Source of the DNA: Oryzomicrobium sp.
GTDB lineage: Bacteria > Pseudomonadota > Gammaproteobacteria > Burkholderiales > Rhodocyclaceae
Length of the DNA stretch: 64,000 bases
Assembly (NCBI RefSeq): GCF_021287045.1
Contig: NZ_JAJTBG010000009.1
Coordinates: 144,626 to 208,625 of the forward strand
Reading direction: 5' to 3'
Shown: positions 54,845 to 64,000 of the stretch, piece after piece
How the letters are laid out: every line of letters starts with the position of its first letter
Numbering within the stretch: position 1 is the stretch's first letter
The notes under the pieces: model-generated
What the model saw: the letters and a program-made list of their open reading frames with translations, nothing else
What the model was told of the DNA's origin: nothing
Databases searched by the model: none
Translations under genes and position numbers: made by a program

Positions 54845-55078
54845 ATGGCGCGTGTCTGCCAAGTGACGGGGAAAGCCCCGATGGTGGGGAACAACGTTTC
54901 CCACGCCAACAACAAAACCAAGCGCCGCTTCCTGCCGAACTTGCACTACCGCCGTTTCTGGGTGGAGAGCGAGAACCGCTTCGTGCGCCTGCGTGTTTCC
55001 AACGCCGGCCTGCGAGTCATCGACAAGAAGGGCATCGATGTCGTTCTCGGCGAGCTGCGCGCTCGTGGCGAGATCTAA
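54845..55078 (+). CDS. rpmB: 50S ribosomal protein L28
   Basis: A 77-residue protein with the complete L28 pattern: [21 protein letters not shown] and [18 protein letters not shown]. It is part of the large ribosomal subunit and is the first gene of the rpmB-rpmG operon. The stop is followed by 16 bases to rpmG. The N-terminal Cys plus one more point to the non-zinc version common in proteobacteria. Confidence 0.98.
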   Translation: MARVCQVTGKAPMVGNNVSHANNKTKRRFLPNLHYRRFWVESENRFVRLRVSNAGLRVIDKKGIDVVLGELRARGEI

Positions 55079-55094
55079 GCAGGAGCATTAAGCA

Positions 55095-55250
55095 ATGCGC
55101 GAAAAGATCAAGCTCGAATCCACCGCGGGCACCGGCCACTTCTACACCACCACCAAGAACAAGCGCACCACGCCCGAAAAGCTGGAGATCAAGAAGTTCG
55201 ATCCCAAGGCTCGCAAGCACGTGATGTACAAGGAAACCAAGCTGAAGTGA
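55095..55250 (+). CDS. rpmG: 50S ribosomal protein L33
   Basis: A 51-residue protein reading [20 protein letters not shown] and ending [11 protein letters not shown], the standard L33 sequence without the zinc cysteines. An AGGAG lies before the ATG. It follows rpmB in the usual two-gene ribosomal operon. Confidence 0.97.
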   Translation: MREKIKLESTAGTGHFYTTTKNKRTTPEKLEIKKFDPKARKHVMYKETKLK

Positions 55251-55290
55251 TGATGGCGCCCTCGCCACACGGCCTCAGCCGTTTCCCCTG

Positions 55291-55325
55291 AAAACCCGCC
55301 CAGCGCAAGCTCGGCGGGTTTTTTC
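55291..55325 (+). terminator. Rho-independent terminator of rpmBG
   Basis: AACCCGCC pairs with GGCGGGTT around about a dozen bases, followed by a run of T (TTTTTTCTT). It is 41 bases after the rpmG stop. Confidence 0.9.
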
Positions 55326-55399
55326 TTACCCGGCTTTCACCCCCTCCTTCACGCTCACACCGCATCGGCATTTCCCGCAGCCCCCTCCGCCCCGCGTCC

Positions 55400-56698
55400 T
55401 CACGCCTTGGCCACGGCCAGATCCCTCCAGGCCGTGGTGTAGGCCGGCGAGATCAAGTCCTGGCGCATCGCCCAGGCCATGCCCTTCCTCAGCCCCGCCC
55501 CGCCGGGCCCCAGGGTGCCGCCGCCCCAGCGCCGGTTGGCCGCGTCGAGCACCGTCATCAGCCGCTCCTGGCGCGCCTGCTGCACCAGCACTCCGGGAGG
55601 CGTAAACAGGCTGCCCTGGCGCCCGGAGCGGGGCACCAGGCCAATCAGCAGCACCCCGGCCTTGGCGTAGGACAAGTCGGGCCGGTAGATGCGAGCCAGG
55701 GCTTCCCGGGCGCGGCGGATCAGGGTCAGGGTATCGTCGCTGGCCTCGGCCAGGGGCAGGATCAACTGGCCGTGGAACGGACGTTCGGACCATTCACCGC
55801 CCCGGTGCCGGTGGCCGCGGATATAGACCCCCACCGCCTCGGCCAGGGATTCCTGGCGGCGCAGCTTGTGGGCCGCCCGGGCCATGTAGGTGGCCACGGC
55901 GGCGGCCAGGTCCACCTCGGCATGGACCGGCCGGCCGAAGGAGCGGGACGACAGAATCTGGCGCCGGTCCGCCACCGCCAGCTCCACCCCCAGGCAGGGC
56001 GTGCCGCGCAGTTCGCGCACGGTGCGCTCCAGGATCACCGAAAAGCGCTGGCGCAGGGTTTCCGCATCGGCCTGGCGCAGGTCCCAGGCGGTACGGATGC
56101 CACGCCCCTCCAGGGCTTCGCGCAGGCGCCAGCCGACGCCCCACACCTCGCCCACGGCGATGCCACGCAGCAGCGCCTCCTGGCGCACCGGCGGCAGAGC
56201 GCCCAAGTCGCACACCCCACCCCACTCGGCCTGTTTCTTGGCCAGGTGGTTGGCCAGCTTGGCCAGGGTCTTGGTCGGCGCGATGCCGACGCACACCGGC
56301 AGGCCGATCTCGCGGCGCACGGCTCGGCGGATTTCCCGCCCCCGCTCCGCCGCATCGGGCTGGCCGGAGAGGTCGAGGAAGCACTCGTCGATGGAATAGG
56401 CTTCCCGGTCCGGGGCAAAGCGTCCCAGGATGGCCATGAAGCGACTGCTCATGTCGCCGTAGAGGGCGTAATTGGAAGAAAAGGCCGTCACCCCCTGGCG
56501 CGTCGCCTGGGCGCGGATCTTGAACCAGGGCGCCCCCATGGGAATGCCCAGGGCCTTGGCCTCGGCGCTGCGCGAAACGACGCAGCCGTCGTTGTTCGAC
56601 AACACCACCACCGGGCGCTTTTCCAGGTCGGGGCGAAACAGGCGCTCGCAGGAGACGTAGCAGTTGTTCACATCCACCAGGGCGATGGCGCGGGCCAT
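55400..56698 (-). CDS. umuC: DNA polymerase V subunit UmuC (Y-family)
   Basis: This 432-residue translesion polymerase has the Y-family catalytic motifs: [16 protein letters not shown] at the N-terminus (metal-binding Asp), [20 protein letters not shown] and [13 protein letters not shown] (catalytic acidic pair). The helix-hairpin-helix region contains [20 protein letters not shown]. The little-finger domain ends near [17 protein letters not shown]. It forms the error-prone polymerase with UmuD', and its ATG is 9 bases after the umuD stop, as expected for the umuDC operon. Confidence 0.96.
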   Translation of the reverse strand: MARAIALVDVNNCYVSCERLFRPDLEKRPVVVLSNNDGCVVSRSAEAKALGIPMGAPWFKIRAQATRQGVTAFSSNYALYGDMSSRFMAILGRFAPDREAYSIDECFLDLSGQPDAAERGREIRRAVRREIGLPVCVGIAPTKTLAKLANHLAKKQAEWGGVCDLGALPPVRQEALLRGIAVGEVWGVGWRLREALEGRGIRTAWDLRQADAETLRQRFSVILERTVRELRGTPCLGVELAVADRRQILSSRSFGRPVHAEVDLAAAVATYMARAAHKLRRQESLAEAVGVYIRGHRHRGGEWSERPFHGQLILPLAEASDDTLTLIRRAREALARIYRPDLSYAKAGVLLIGLVPRSGRQGSLFTPPGVLVQQARQERLMTVLDAANRRWGGGTLGPGGAGLRKGMAWAMRQDLISPAYTTAWRDLAVAKA

Positions 56699-56707
56699 TT
56701 GCGCCTC

Positions 56708-57370
56708 CTACAGCCGGTGCAGGGCGCGGGTGACCACGCCCCAGACGGTCACTTCCTGACCCTCGCGGAAGACCAGGTCCGGGTAGTCCGGATTCTCGGC
56801 GCACAGGCGCACCCCGCCGGGGCCGCGGCGCAGGCGCTTGACGGTCAGCTCGCCATCCACCACCGCCACCACCACCGCGCCGTCCCGGGGCGGCAGAGAG
56901 CGGTCCACGATGATCTCGTCGCCGTCGAAGATGCCGGCGTCGCGCATCGACCACCCCGACACGCGCAGGATGAAGGTGCTCTCCCGGTTGAGGATGAGGT
57001 GCTCGTTGAGGTCGATGCCCCGGTCCAGGTAATCATCCGCCGGGGAAGGAAAGCCCGCCGGCACCCGGGAAGCGAACAGGGGAAAGGTCCGGGCCGGGCC
57101 GCCCTGGAGCGGCCGCGCCTCGCCGGCCCGGTCGCCTGCCGCCAGCCGGGGCCCGGCCTGGCGCCGGAACTGCTCCAGCCAATCGATCACCGCCGCCGCC
57201 TGGCTCTGCGGCACCCGCACCGGCACGGTGGGTTCGCCGAAGGCCCCGCCCCCCGGCTTGCGCCCGGCCCCGGCCCGGGAACCGCCGCGACGCCCCGGGC
57301 CCGCCCCGCCGGCCTCCCGGCCACTGCCGACGCCAGGATTGCTGCTGTCATCATCACCCACGCTATTCAC
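56708..57370 (-). CDS. umuD: UmuD-like LexA-family autoprotease with N-terminal extension
   Basis: A 220-residue protein. The C-terminal peptidase half is UmuD: FPLFASRVPAGFPSPADDY with the Ala-Gly cleavage site (A105/G106), VSGWSMRDAG with the nucleophile Ser (S141) and GELTVKRL with the Lys (K178). The N-terminal ~90 residues are Gly/Arg/Pro-rich (RRGGSRAGAGRKPGGGAFGE then PTVPVRVPQSQAAAV), resembling the basic extension seen in relatives; it may bind DNA. I chose GTG 57370 because AAGGTGG is five bases upstream. No clear LexA box of the E. coli type is visible. Confidence 0.93.
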   Translation of the reverse strand: MNSVGDDDSSNPGVGSGREAGGAGPGRRGGSRAGAGRKPGGGAFGEPTVPVRVPQSQAAAVIDWLEQFRRQAGPRLAAGDRAGEARPLQGGPARTFPLFASRVPAGFPSPADDYLDRGIDLNEHLILNRESTFILRVSGWSMRDAGIFDGDEIIVDRSLPPRDGAVVVAVVDGELTVKRLRRGPGGVRLCAENPDYPDLVFREGQEVTVWGVVTRALHRL

Positions 57371-57554
57371 GTCGCCACCTTGAAATTGAAATCCGAACAA
57401 AATTCAAACCAATGGTAGCAGCCCCGCCCTTTCCGTTCCAACTCCGCACCGGCGCGCCATGACACCGGCACCGGGGAAAGCGCATTGACCCAGGTCAAGC
57501 GGTAAAAATCCGGGGCGCCGTAGAGTGCTGCTTTTCCGCTCGGAGACCATAACA

Positions 57555-57935
57555 ATGACGACCTCCTTCCGTATCGCCGTGATCGGCGCCGGCGAAACCG
57601 GCACCCCGCTGCTCAAGCAACTGCTCGCCGCCCCCTTCGTCCAGGTGCTGGGCGTGGCCGACCTGGACCTCAGCCTGCCGGGCATCGCCCTGGCCCGGGA
57701 ACACGGCGTGACCGTAACCAACAATTTCATGGACCTGGCCGGCAAAGGCGAGGAAGTGGACATCATCATCGACGTCACCGGCGCCCCCAAGGTGCGCGAG
57801 ACCCTGCGCCAGCACATGATCGACTCCGGCAACAGCCACACCCTGATCCTGCACGAGCGCATCGCCCTCCTGATGATGTCGCTGTCCGCCGGCCAGGCCG
57901 TGAGCGGCAAGCACACCGAACTGGAATACCACTGA
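57555..57935 (+). CDS. Small Rossmann-fold protein
   Basis: A 126-residue protein which is essentially one NAD(P)-binding Rossmann domain: FRIAVIGAGETGTPLLKQLL (glycine-rich loop GAGETG) and LGVADLDLSLPGIALAREHG, with IIIDVTGAPKVRE as the next strand. No catalytic domain follows. It could be a dinucleotide or redox sensor, or half of a multi-subunit enzyme. I do not recognise a named family. Start ATG 57555 is chosen over the ten-residue-longer reading for lack of a conserved extension. It stands alone. Confidence 0.75.
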   Translation: MTTSFRIAVIGAGETGTPLLKQLLAAPFVQVLGVADLDLSLPGIALAREHGVTVTNNFMDLAGKGEEVDIIIDVTGAPKVRETLRQHMIDSGNSHTLILHERIALLMMSLSAGQAVSGKHTELEYH

Positions 57936-58011
57936 GCGCCCGGCGCGGGGCGGTGACCCGAGGGCTGCGGCACGCTACAGTCGCGGCGTTGCCGCCCGAC
58001 GGATTCCGCCC

Positions 58012-58593
58012 ATGACCGACGCCTCCCGCCCCGCCCCCACCCGCTGCGCCTGGGTCAGCGACGACCCGCTGTACCAGGACTACCACGACCGGGAGTGGGG
58101 CGTGCCGGTGCACGACGAGCACCGGCTGTTCGAATTCCTCATTCTCGAAGGCGCCCAGGCCGGGCTGTCGTGGATCACCGTGCTGCGCAAGCGGGAACGC
58201 TACCGGCAGGTCTTCGCCGGCTTCGACCCGGCCCAAGTGGCGCGCTTTACCTCCGCCGACCAGGAACGGCTGCTGGCCGATCCGGGCATCATCCGCCACC
58301 GGGGCAAGGTTGCCGCGGCGGTGGGCAACGCCCAGGCCTTCCTGCGCGTCCAGGACGAGTTCGGCAGCTTCGACGCCTACCTGTGGAACCGGGTGGATGG
58401 CGTGCCGGTGCGCAACGCCTGGACCTCGATCCGCGACGTGCCGGCCCGCACCCCGCTGTCCGACGCCCTGGCCAAGGATTTGCAGAAGCGCGGCTTCAAG
58501 TTCGTCGGCTCCACCATCTGCTACGCCTACCTGCAAGCCGTCGGCGTGGTGAACGACCACACCACCGACTGCTTCTGCTACCGGACGGCCTAG
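58012..58593 (+). CDS. tag: DNA-3-methyladenine glycosylase I
   Basis: This 193-residue enzyme removes 3-methyladenine from DNA. It has the Tag pattern CAWVSDDPLYQDYHDREWG at the start, FEFLILEGAQAGLSWITVL and the later FVGSTICYAYLQAVGVVNDH. The zinc-binding C-terminal TTDCFCYR supplies Cys ligands with the early Cys and a His. It is a single gene between the small Rossmann protein and two minus-strand lipoproteins. Confidence 0.97.
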   Translation: MTDASRPAPTRCAWVSDDPLYQDYHDREWGVPVHDEHRLFEFLILEGAQAGLSWITVLRKRERYRQVFAGFDPAQVARFTSADQERLLADPGIIRHRGKVAAAVGNAQAFLRVQDEFGSFDAYLWNRVDGVPVRNAWTSIRDVPARTPLSDALAKDLQKRGFKFVGSTICYAYLQAVGVVNDHTTDCFCYRTA

Positions 58594-58919
58594 CGCCCGA
58601 CCTCGGCACCGGCGGGGGATTGCCCGCCATCGCCCGCACCGCCGGTGCCGCTGCCGGTGTCATTGGCAGCCGCCTCGGCACTGTCCAGGCGCTCCTTGGC
58701 CTGGCGCTCGGCGTCGGCCAGGGATTGGCGCACCCGTTCCTGGGCATCGGCGGCCTGCTGCACCTCCCGGGCCTTGAGTGCCGCCGCCGTGGCGGCGCTG
58801 CCCGCGGTTTCCGACACGCCGCAGCCGGCCAGGCCCGCAGCCAGCGCCAGCAGGCCGAAGACGGCCGCCCCGTGCCTCCTATCACCGCGCCAAAGACGCC
58901 GCATCGCAGCGCGCCTCAC
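58590..58919 (-). CDS. Small lipoprotein with Ala/Glu-rich helical segment
   Basis: A 109-residue protein (104 if it starts at ATG 58904). It has a signal peptide and a lipobox ending LAGC, followed by a helical Ala/Gln/Glu-rich region (about 40-85; ALKAREVQQAADAQERV) and a Gly-rich tail. It resembles small outer-membrane lipoproteins but has no clear family. The GTG start overlaps the stop of the META-domain gene by one step (GTGA), so it is probably co-translated with it. It overlaps the tag stop by 4 bases on the other strand. Confidence 0.7.
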   Translation of the reverse strand: MRRAAMRRLWRGDRRHGAAVFGLLALAAGLAGCGVSETAGSAATAAALKAREVQQAADAQERVRQSLADAERQAKERLDSAEAAANDTGSGTGGAGDGGQSPAGAEVGR

Positions 58920-59407
58920 CGCTGAGGCGTGGCGCGGAAGCGCCCCACCACCCGGCCGGTGCCGTCGAGCAGCTCCAATTCGTCGTTGTGCCGGGCACCG
59001 ATGCGGTAGGCCCGGGTATCGGCCAGGGCCTTGAGAAAGGCCGGCTCCGGGTTGGGCTCCGGGCAGGCCATGCGGGTGGTGGCGCCCGGGGCGAAGCGCA
59101 GCTGGCGCTCGGTGGCGCTGTAGGTGCCCACCAGCCGGTTGCAGCCGGTACCGCCCTGGACCGGCAGGAGGCCCTCGGCCATGCCCGGGGCGGGCTCGGC
59201 GCGCAGCACCAGGTGGGGCTCCCGGTCACCCTCGGCGGGGGCTACCGGCACGCCGCCCAGCTCCACCGCCTTCCAGTAAGTTTCGGCCAGGCCCGCCGGC
59301 GGGGGCAGGACGTCGCTCCCGGGGGCGCCCGGTACGGCGGGGGCGGCACAGCCTGCCAGTGCCAGGGCGGCAACGGCAATGACGTTGCGTTTCATGGCGT
59401 GTTTCAT
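58916..59407 (-). CDS. META domain lipoprotein
   Basis: A 163-residue protein with a signal peptide and lipobox (ALAGC at about residue 20). A META domain follows, related to HslJ, with the hallmark GTGCNRLVGTYSATERQLRFA. A second short motif is AFLKALADTRAYRI. Such proteins sit in the outer membrane or periplasm and may aid stress tolerance. Start 59407 follows TGAGGA. The stop overlaps the start of the downstream lipoprotein gene. Confidence 0.9.
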   Translation of the reverse strand: MKHAMKRNVIAVAALALAGCAAPAVPGAPGSDVLPPPAGLAETYWKAVELGGVPVAPAEGDREPHLVLRAEPAPGMAEGLLPVQGGTGCNRLVGTYSATERQLRFAPGATTRMACPEPNPEPAFLKALADTRAYRIGARHNDELELLDGTGRVVGRFRATPQR

Positions 59408-59498
59408 GGCACAGTCCTCAGGTGGTCGTCGAAGCCGGCATCCTGCCAGATCGACCCCTTTTTTTGCTACCTGCCCCCTCCTCCGTTCCGCTCCCTTC

Positions 59499-60431
59499 AT
59501 GTCCACTCCCGCCGTTCCGATCCGCCCCCTCTCCCACGCCGCCGTCTGGTGGCAGACCCTGCGTCCGCGCACCCTCACCGTCTCCGTGGCGCCGGTGCTG
59601 CTGGGGCTGGCCCTGGCCTGGTCCCTGGCCGGAGTGTTCCGCCCCCTGCCGGCCCTGGCCTGCCTGCTGGGGGCCCTGCTGATCCAGATCGGCACCAACC
59701 TGCACAACGATGCCGGCGATTTCCTGCGCGGCGCCGACACCAGCGAGCGCCTCGGCCCGCCCCGGGCCTGCGCCCAGGGCTGGCTCACTGCCCGCCAGGT
59801 GCGCAATGCCGCCTGGGGCGCCTTCGCCCTGGCCTTTCTCGTCGGCATCTATCTGGTAGCCGTGGGCGGCTGGCCCATCGTCGCCCTCGGCCTGGCGTCC
59901 CTGGCCGCCGGCTGGGCCTACACCGACGGCCCTCGGCCGATCGCCTATTCCGCTACCGGCGAGCTGTTCGTCTGGCTGTTCTTCGGCCTGGCTGCGGTGG
60001 GCGGCACGGTCTACCTGCAACTCGGGCAGGTGCCGGCCGCCGCCTGGCTGGGCGCCCATCTGCTCGGCACCCTGGCGGCGGCGGTGATCACGGTGAACAA
60101 CCTGCGCGACGAGGACGAGGACCGCCGTTCCGGCAAGCGCACCCTGGTGGTGGCCGGCGGCCGCCGCCTCGCCCTGGCGGTGCTGGGGCTGCTGCTGCTC
60201 ACGCCCTTTCCCCTGTTGCTACTGTTCCTGCTGGCGCCCATGGGCGGCCATACCAGCCCGTGGCTGCTGCTGCCCTGGCTGCTGTTCCCCCAGGCCCTGC
60301 GCCTTTACGGCGAGGTGCGCCGCACCGCGCCCGGTCCCCGCTACAACGCCCTGCTCGGCGCCACGGCGCGGCTCCAGCTCGGCTTCGCCGCCGCCCTCGC
60401 CCTGGGGCTGATATTGGCCCGGTGGCTTTGA
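59499..60431 (+). CDS. UbiA family prenyltransferase, MenA-like
   Basis: A 310-residue membrane enzyme of about nine helices. Aspartate-rich motifs are seen as NLHNDAGDFLRGADTSE (near residue 65) and NNLRDEDEDRRSGKRTL (near residue 205), with the sequence WWQTLRPRTLTVSVAPVLLG at the start. The layout matches 1,4-dihydroxy-2-naphthoate prenyltransferase (MenA) better than UbiA. It would make demethylmenaquinone. No other men genes are in the window. Its end is 234 bases before nirS. Confidence 0.85.
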   Translation: MSTPAVPIRPLSHAAVWWQTLRPRTLTVSVAPVLLGLALAWSLAGVFRPLPALACLLGALLIQIGTNLHNDAGDFLRGADTSERLGPPRACAQGWLTARQVRNAAWGAFALAFLVGIYLVAVGGWPIVALGLASLAAGWAYTDGPRPIAYSATGELFVWLFFGLAAVGGTVYLQLGQVPAAAWLGAHLLGTLAAAVITVNNLRDEDEDRRSGKRTLVVAGGRRLALAVLGLLLLTPFPLLLLFLLAPMGGHTSPWLLLPWLLFPQALRLYGEVRRTAPGPRYNALLGATARLQLGFAAALALGLILARWL

Positions 60432-62390
<1,959 letters not shown>

Positions 62391-62435
62391 GCCTGCATGC
62401 AGTACGCCCCGCACCGGCTTCCGGCGCGGGGAAAA

Positions 62436-62467
62436 CAGAACGGGGAGCCCATGGGCTCCCCGTTCTG
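62436..62467. terminator. Bidirectional palindromic terminator of nirS and the rluF-like gene
   Basis: A perfect 32-base palindrome (arms CAGAACGGGGAGCCCA and its complement, no loop bases). Toward the minus strand it is followed by TTTTC. It lies 45 bases after nirS and 37 bases after the end of the minus-strand pseudouridine synthase gene. A second small stem sits just before it (62407-62431). Confidence 0.85.
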
Positions 62468-62504
62468 CTTTGCGGCTTGTGCTGCACGCCGGTGAAGACT
62501 GGGC

Positions 62505-64000
62505 TTAGAACGCCTCGCCTTCCTCCAGGTAGCGCCACTGCCCCGGCGGCAGGTTGCCGAGCTTGACCCCGCCGATGCGCACCCGCTTCAGGCCCACCAC
62601 CTTCAGGCCCACCAGTTCGCACATGCGGCGGATCTGGCGCTTCTTGCCTTCGCGCAGGACGAAGCGCAGCTGGTCGTCGTTGATCCACTCCACCTGGGCC
62701 GGTTCCAGCGGGTCGCCGTCCAGTTCCAGGCCATGGTTGAGCAGGGCCAGGCCGTTGTCGATGAGCTGCCCCTCGACCCGCACCAGGTATTCCTTGTCCA
62801 CCTCGGAATCGGCACCGATGATGCGCCGGGCGACGCGGCCATCCTGGGTCAGCACCAGCAGGCCCACCGAGTCGATGTCCAGCCGCCCCGCCGGCGCCAT
62901 GCCGCGCAGGTGGGCCGGCGAATAGGCGGGACCGCCGGATTCGGACCAGCGGTTTTCCGGGCGGATCAGCACGATGGCCGGCTCGTAGCCGTCCTCGGCC
63001 TGGCCGGAGACGTAGCCCACCGGCTTGTTGAGCAGCACGGTGACCTGCTGGTCCTGGTTGCGCTGGGCCTCCTTGGACAAGGTGATCTCGGCGTCCGGCG
63101 CCGCCCGGGTGCCCAGCTCGGCCACCCGTTCGCCGTTGACGAACACCCAGCCGCGCTCGATGTAGCCGTCGGCCTCCCGGCGGGAACAGATGCCCCGCTC
63201 GGCCATCAGCTTGGAAACCCGCACCAGCCCTTCGTCGTCGAAGACCCGCTCGGGAGATTCAAGCGGGGCGCGGGCCTCGGCATGGTCGTCACGGAAGTCC
63301 TGGCGGGGCGCCCGTTCCGGCGCATCGCGGAATTCGTGGCGCGGCCCGCGCTCGAAGCGCTCGCCCTGGCCCCGCTCGCCGCGCCCATCCTGGCTATCCC
63401 GGCCCCCCCGGTTATCTCGATTATCCCAGCGGGGACGCTCGGCAAAGTCGCGCTGGGGACGGTCGCCCCGGCTGGCGAAATCGCGCTGGGGGCGGTCAGC
63501 GAAATCACCCCGCGGCGGCCGGTCGCCGAAGCTGCGCAGGCGGTCGCCTTCCGGACGCGGAGGACGGTCGCCATAGGGACGGTTCGGCCGGTCCCCCCGG
63601 TCGGAAAATTCCCGGCGCGGACGGTCCACGTACTCGCCCCGGGCGGGACGGTCGCCAAAGCCACGAGGCCGATCCTCGCCCTGGCGCGACGGACGGTCGC
63701 CACCGCGCTCGGCGAAATCGCGGCGCGGGCGGTCGTCGTAGGGACGTTGGGGACGGTCGCTCCGCTCGCCGTAAGGGCGGTTCGGGCGCTCGCCACGGTC
63801 GGCAAAATCCCGGCGCGGACGGTCACCGAAGTCGCCGCGCGGCGGACGGTCGCCAAAACTGCGCGGACGATCCCCTTCCGGGCGCGGAGGACGGTCACCG
63901 CGGTCACCACGATCGCCCCGCTCACCGTAAGGACGGTTCGGACGGTCGCCACGGTCGGCAAAATCCCGGCGCGGACGGTCACCGAAGTCGCCGCGCGGCG
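62505..64000 (-). CDS. RluF-like 23S rRNA pseudouridine synthase with repetitive N-terminal extension (partial)
   Basis: At least 498 codons; the start lies beyond the right edge of the window. The C-terminal ~250 residues are an S4 domain ([20 protein letters not shown]) and a RsuA/RluB-type synthase domain with the catalytic Asp in [15 protein letters not shown]. The core resembles RluF, which modifies 23S rRNA near U2604, more than RluB. The first ~240 visible residues are a disordered run of [13 protein letters not shown] and RRDFADRG repeats, rich in Arg, Asp and Gly. It may bind RNA. The DNA under it is repetitive. Confidence 0.9.
   Translation of the reverse strand, partial: PRGDFGDRPRRDFADRGDRPNRPYGERGDRGDRGDRPPRPEGDRPRSFGDRPPRGDFGDRPRRDFADRGERPNRPYGERSDRPQRPYDDRPRRDFAERGGDRPSRQGEDRPRGFGDRPARGEYVDRPRREFSDRGDRPNRPYGDRPPRPEGDRLRSFGDRPPRGDFADRPQRDFASRGDRPQRDFAERPRWDNRDNRGGRDSQDGRGERGQGERFERGPRHEFRDAPERAPRQDFRDDHAEARAPLESPERVFDDEGLVRVSKLMAERGICSRREADGYIERGWVFVNGERVAELGTRAAPDAEITLSKEAQRNQDQQVTVLLNKPVGYVSGQAEDGYEPAIVLIRPENRWSESGGPAYSPAHLRGMAPAGRLDIDSVGLLVLTQDGRVARRIIGADSEVDKEYLVRVEGQLIDNGLALLNHGLELDGDPLEPAQVEWINDDQLRFVLREGKKRQIRRMCELVGLKVVGLKRVRIGGVKLGNLPPGQWRYLEEGEAF
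63791..64000. repeat. Direct repeat under the RluF-like N-terminal extension
   Basis: A 54-base stretch at 63791-63844 is repeated exactly at 63947-64000, 156 bases apart, with weaker copies further left (63440-63700). The second copy is cut by the window edge. Period and sequence match the repeated [18 protein letters not shown] protein units. Copy number is likely to vary between strains and is prone to assembly error. Confidence 0.85.

Noticed and set aside
57370-57480. LexA box upstream of umuD
   Set aside because: No CTGT-N8-ACAG or close match is present.
63440-64000. Repeats at the right edge as a CRISPR array
   Set aside because: The repeats are in frame with a long coding sequence, have no unique spacers of constant length and no nearby cas genes.

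Overview
The window is about 64 kb of high-GC DNA with closely packed genes. Gene content points to a betaproteobacterium, most likely in the Rhodocyclales: a long-form leuA, a Sox cluster in the order soxC-D-Y-Z-A-X-B, a cytochrome cd1 nitrite reductase (NirS), and the housekeeping neighbours rpmB-rpmG, radC, coaBC and dut. The assignment is inferred from gene content only. I see no rRNA, tRNA, CRISPR array, integrase or insertion sequence.

Region by region. 0.3-9 kb holds a membrane diguanylate cyclase overlapping rfaE2, a bile-acid/Na+ symporter-family protein divergent from an AraC regulator, a CidA/LrgA-LrgB pair, and a cupin, a YciI protein and a quinone oxidoreductase divergent from a LysR regulator. 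9-11 kb is leuA with an unusual leader carrying two small leucine-rich reading frames. 11-15 kb has a second diguanylate cyclase and an MHS-type transporter. 14.8-19.4 kb is a TonB system: a small Cys/His membrane protein, a TonB-dependent receptor, exbB (broken by a 4-bp duplication), exbD and tonB. 19.4-29 kb carries TauE/SafE with a LysR regulator, a DMT transporter with a His-rich tail, a MazG-like hydrolase, rnk, a family III CoA transferase, a 7TMR-DISM histidine kinase and an aldehyde dehydrogenase. 29-41 kb has a third, PAS-containing diguanylate cyclase, a LysR/YeiH pair, a secreted hydroxyisourate hydrolase-like protein with a HbpS/GlcG-like protein divergent from a CusR-type two-component system across a CusR-like box, and a LysR/DUF554 pair. 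40.7-41.5 kb is a short AT-richer patch with a gene remnant and an orphan membrane protein.

41.5-51.6 kb is the metabolic core. The minus-strand operon soxCDYZAXB sits behind an ArsR-family regulator; divergent from it are a cytochrome c and a flavoprotein resembling flavocytochrome c sulfide dehydrogenase (FccAB/SoxEF), followed by a convergent cytochrome c4. Together these would oxidise thiosulfate and sulfide and pass electrons to c-type cytochromes. NirS at 60.7-62.4 kb is a possible terminal acceptor under denitrifying conditions, so sulfur-driven nitrite reduction is a reasonable inference.

51.7-64 kb is mostly housekeeping and DNA repair: dut-coaBC, radC, a PilZ protein, rpmB-rpmG, umuDC with an N-terminally extended UmuD, a small Rossmann protein, tag, two lipoproteins, a MenA-like prenyltransferase, nirS, and a RluF-like pseudouridine synthase whose repetitive, disordered N-terminal region runs off the right edge.
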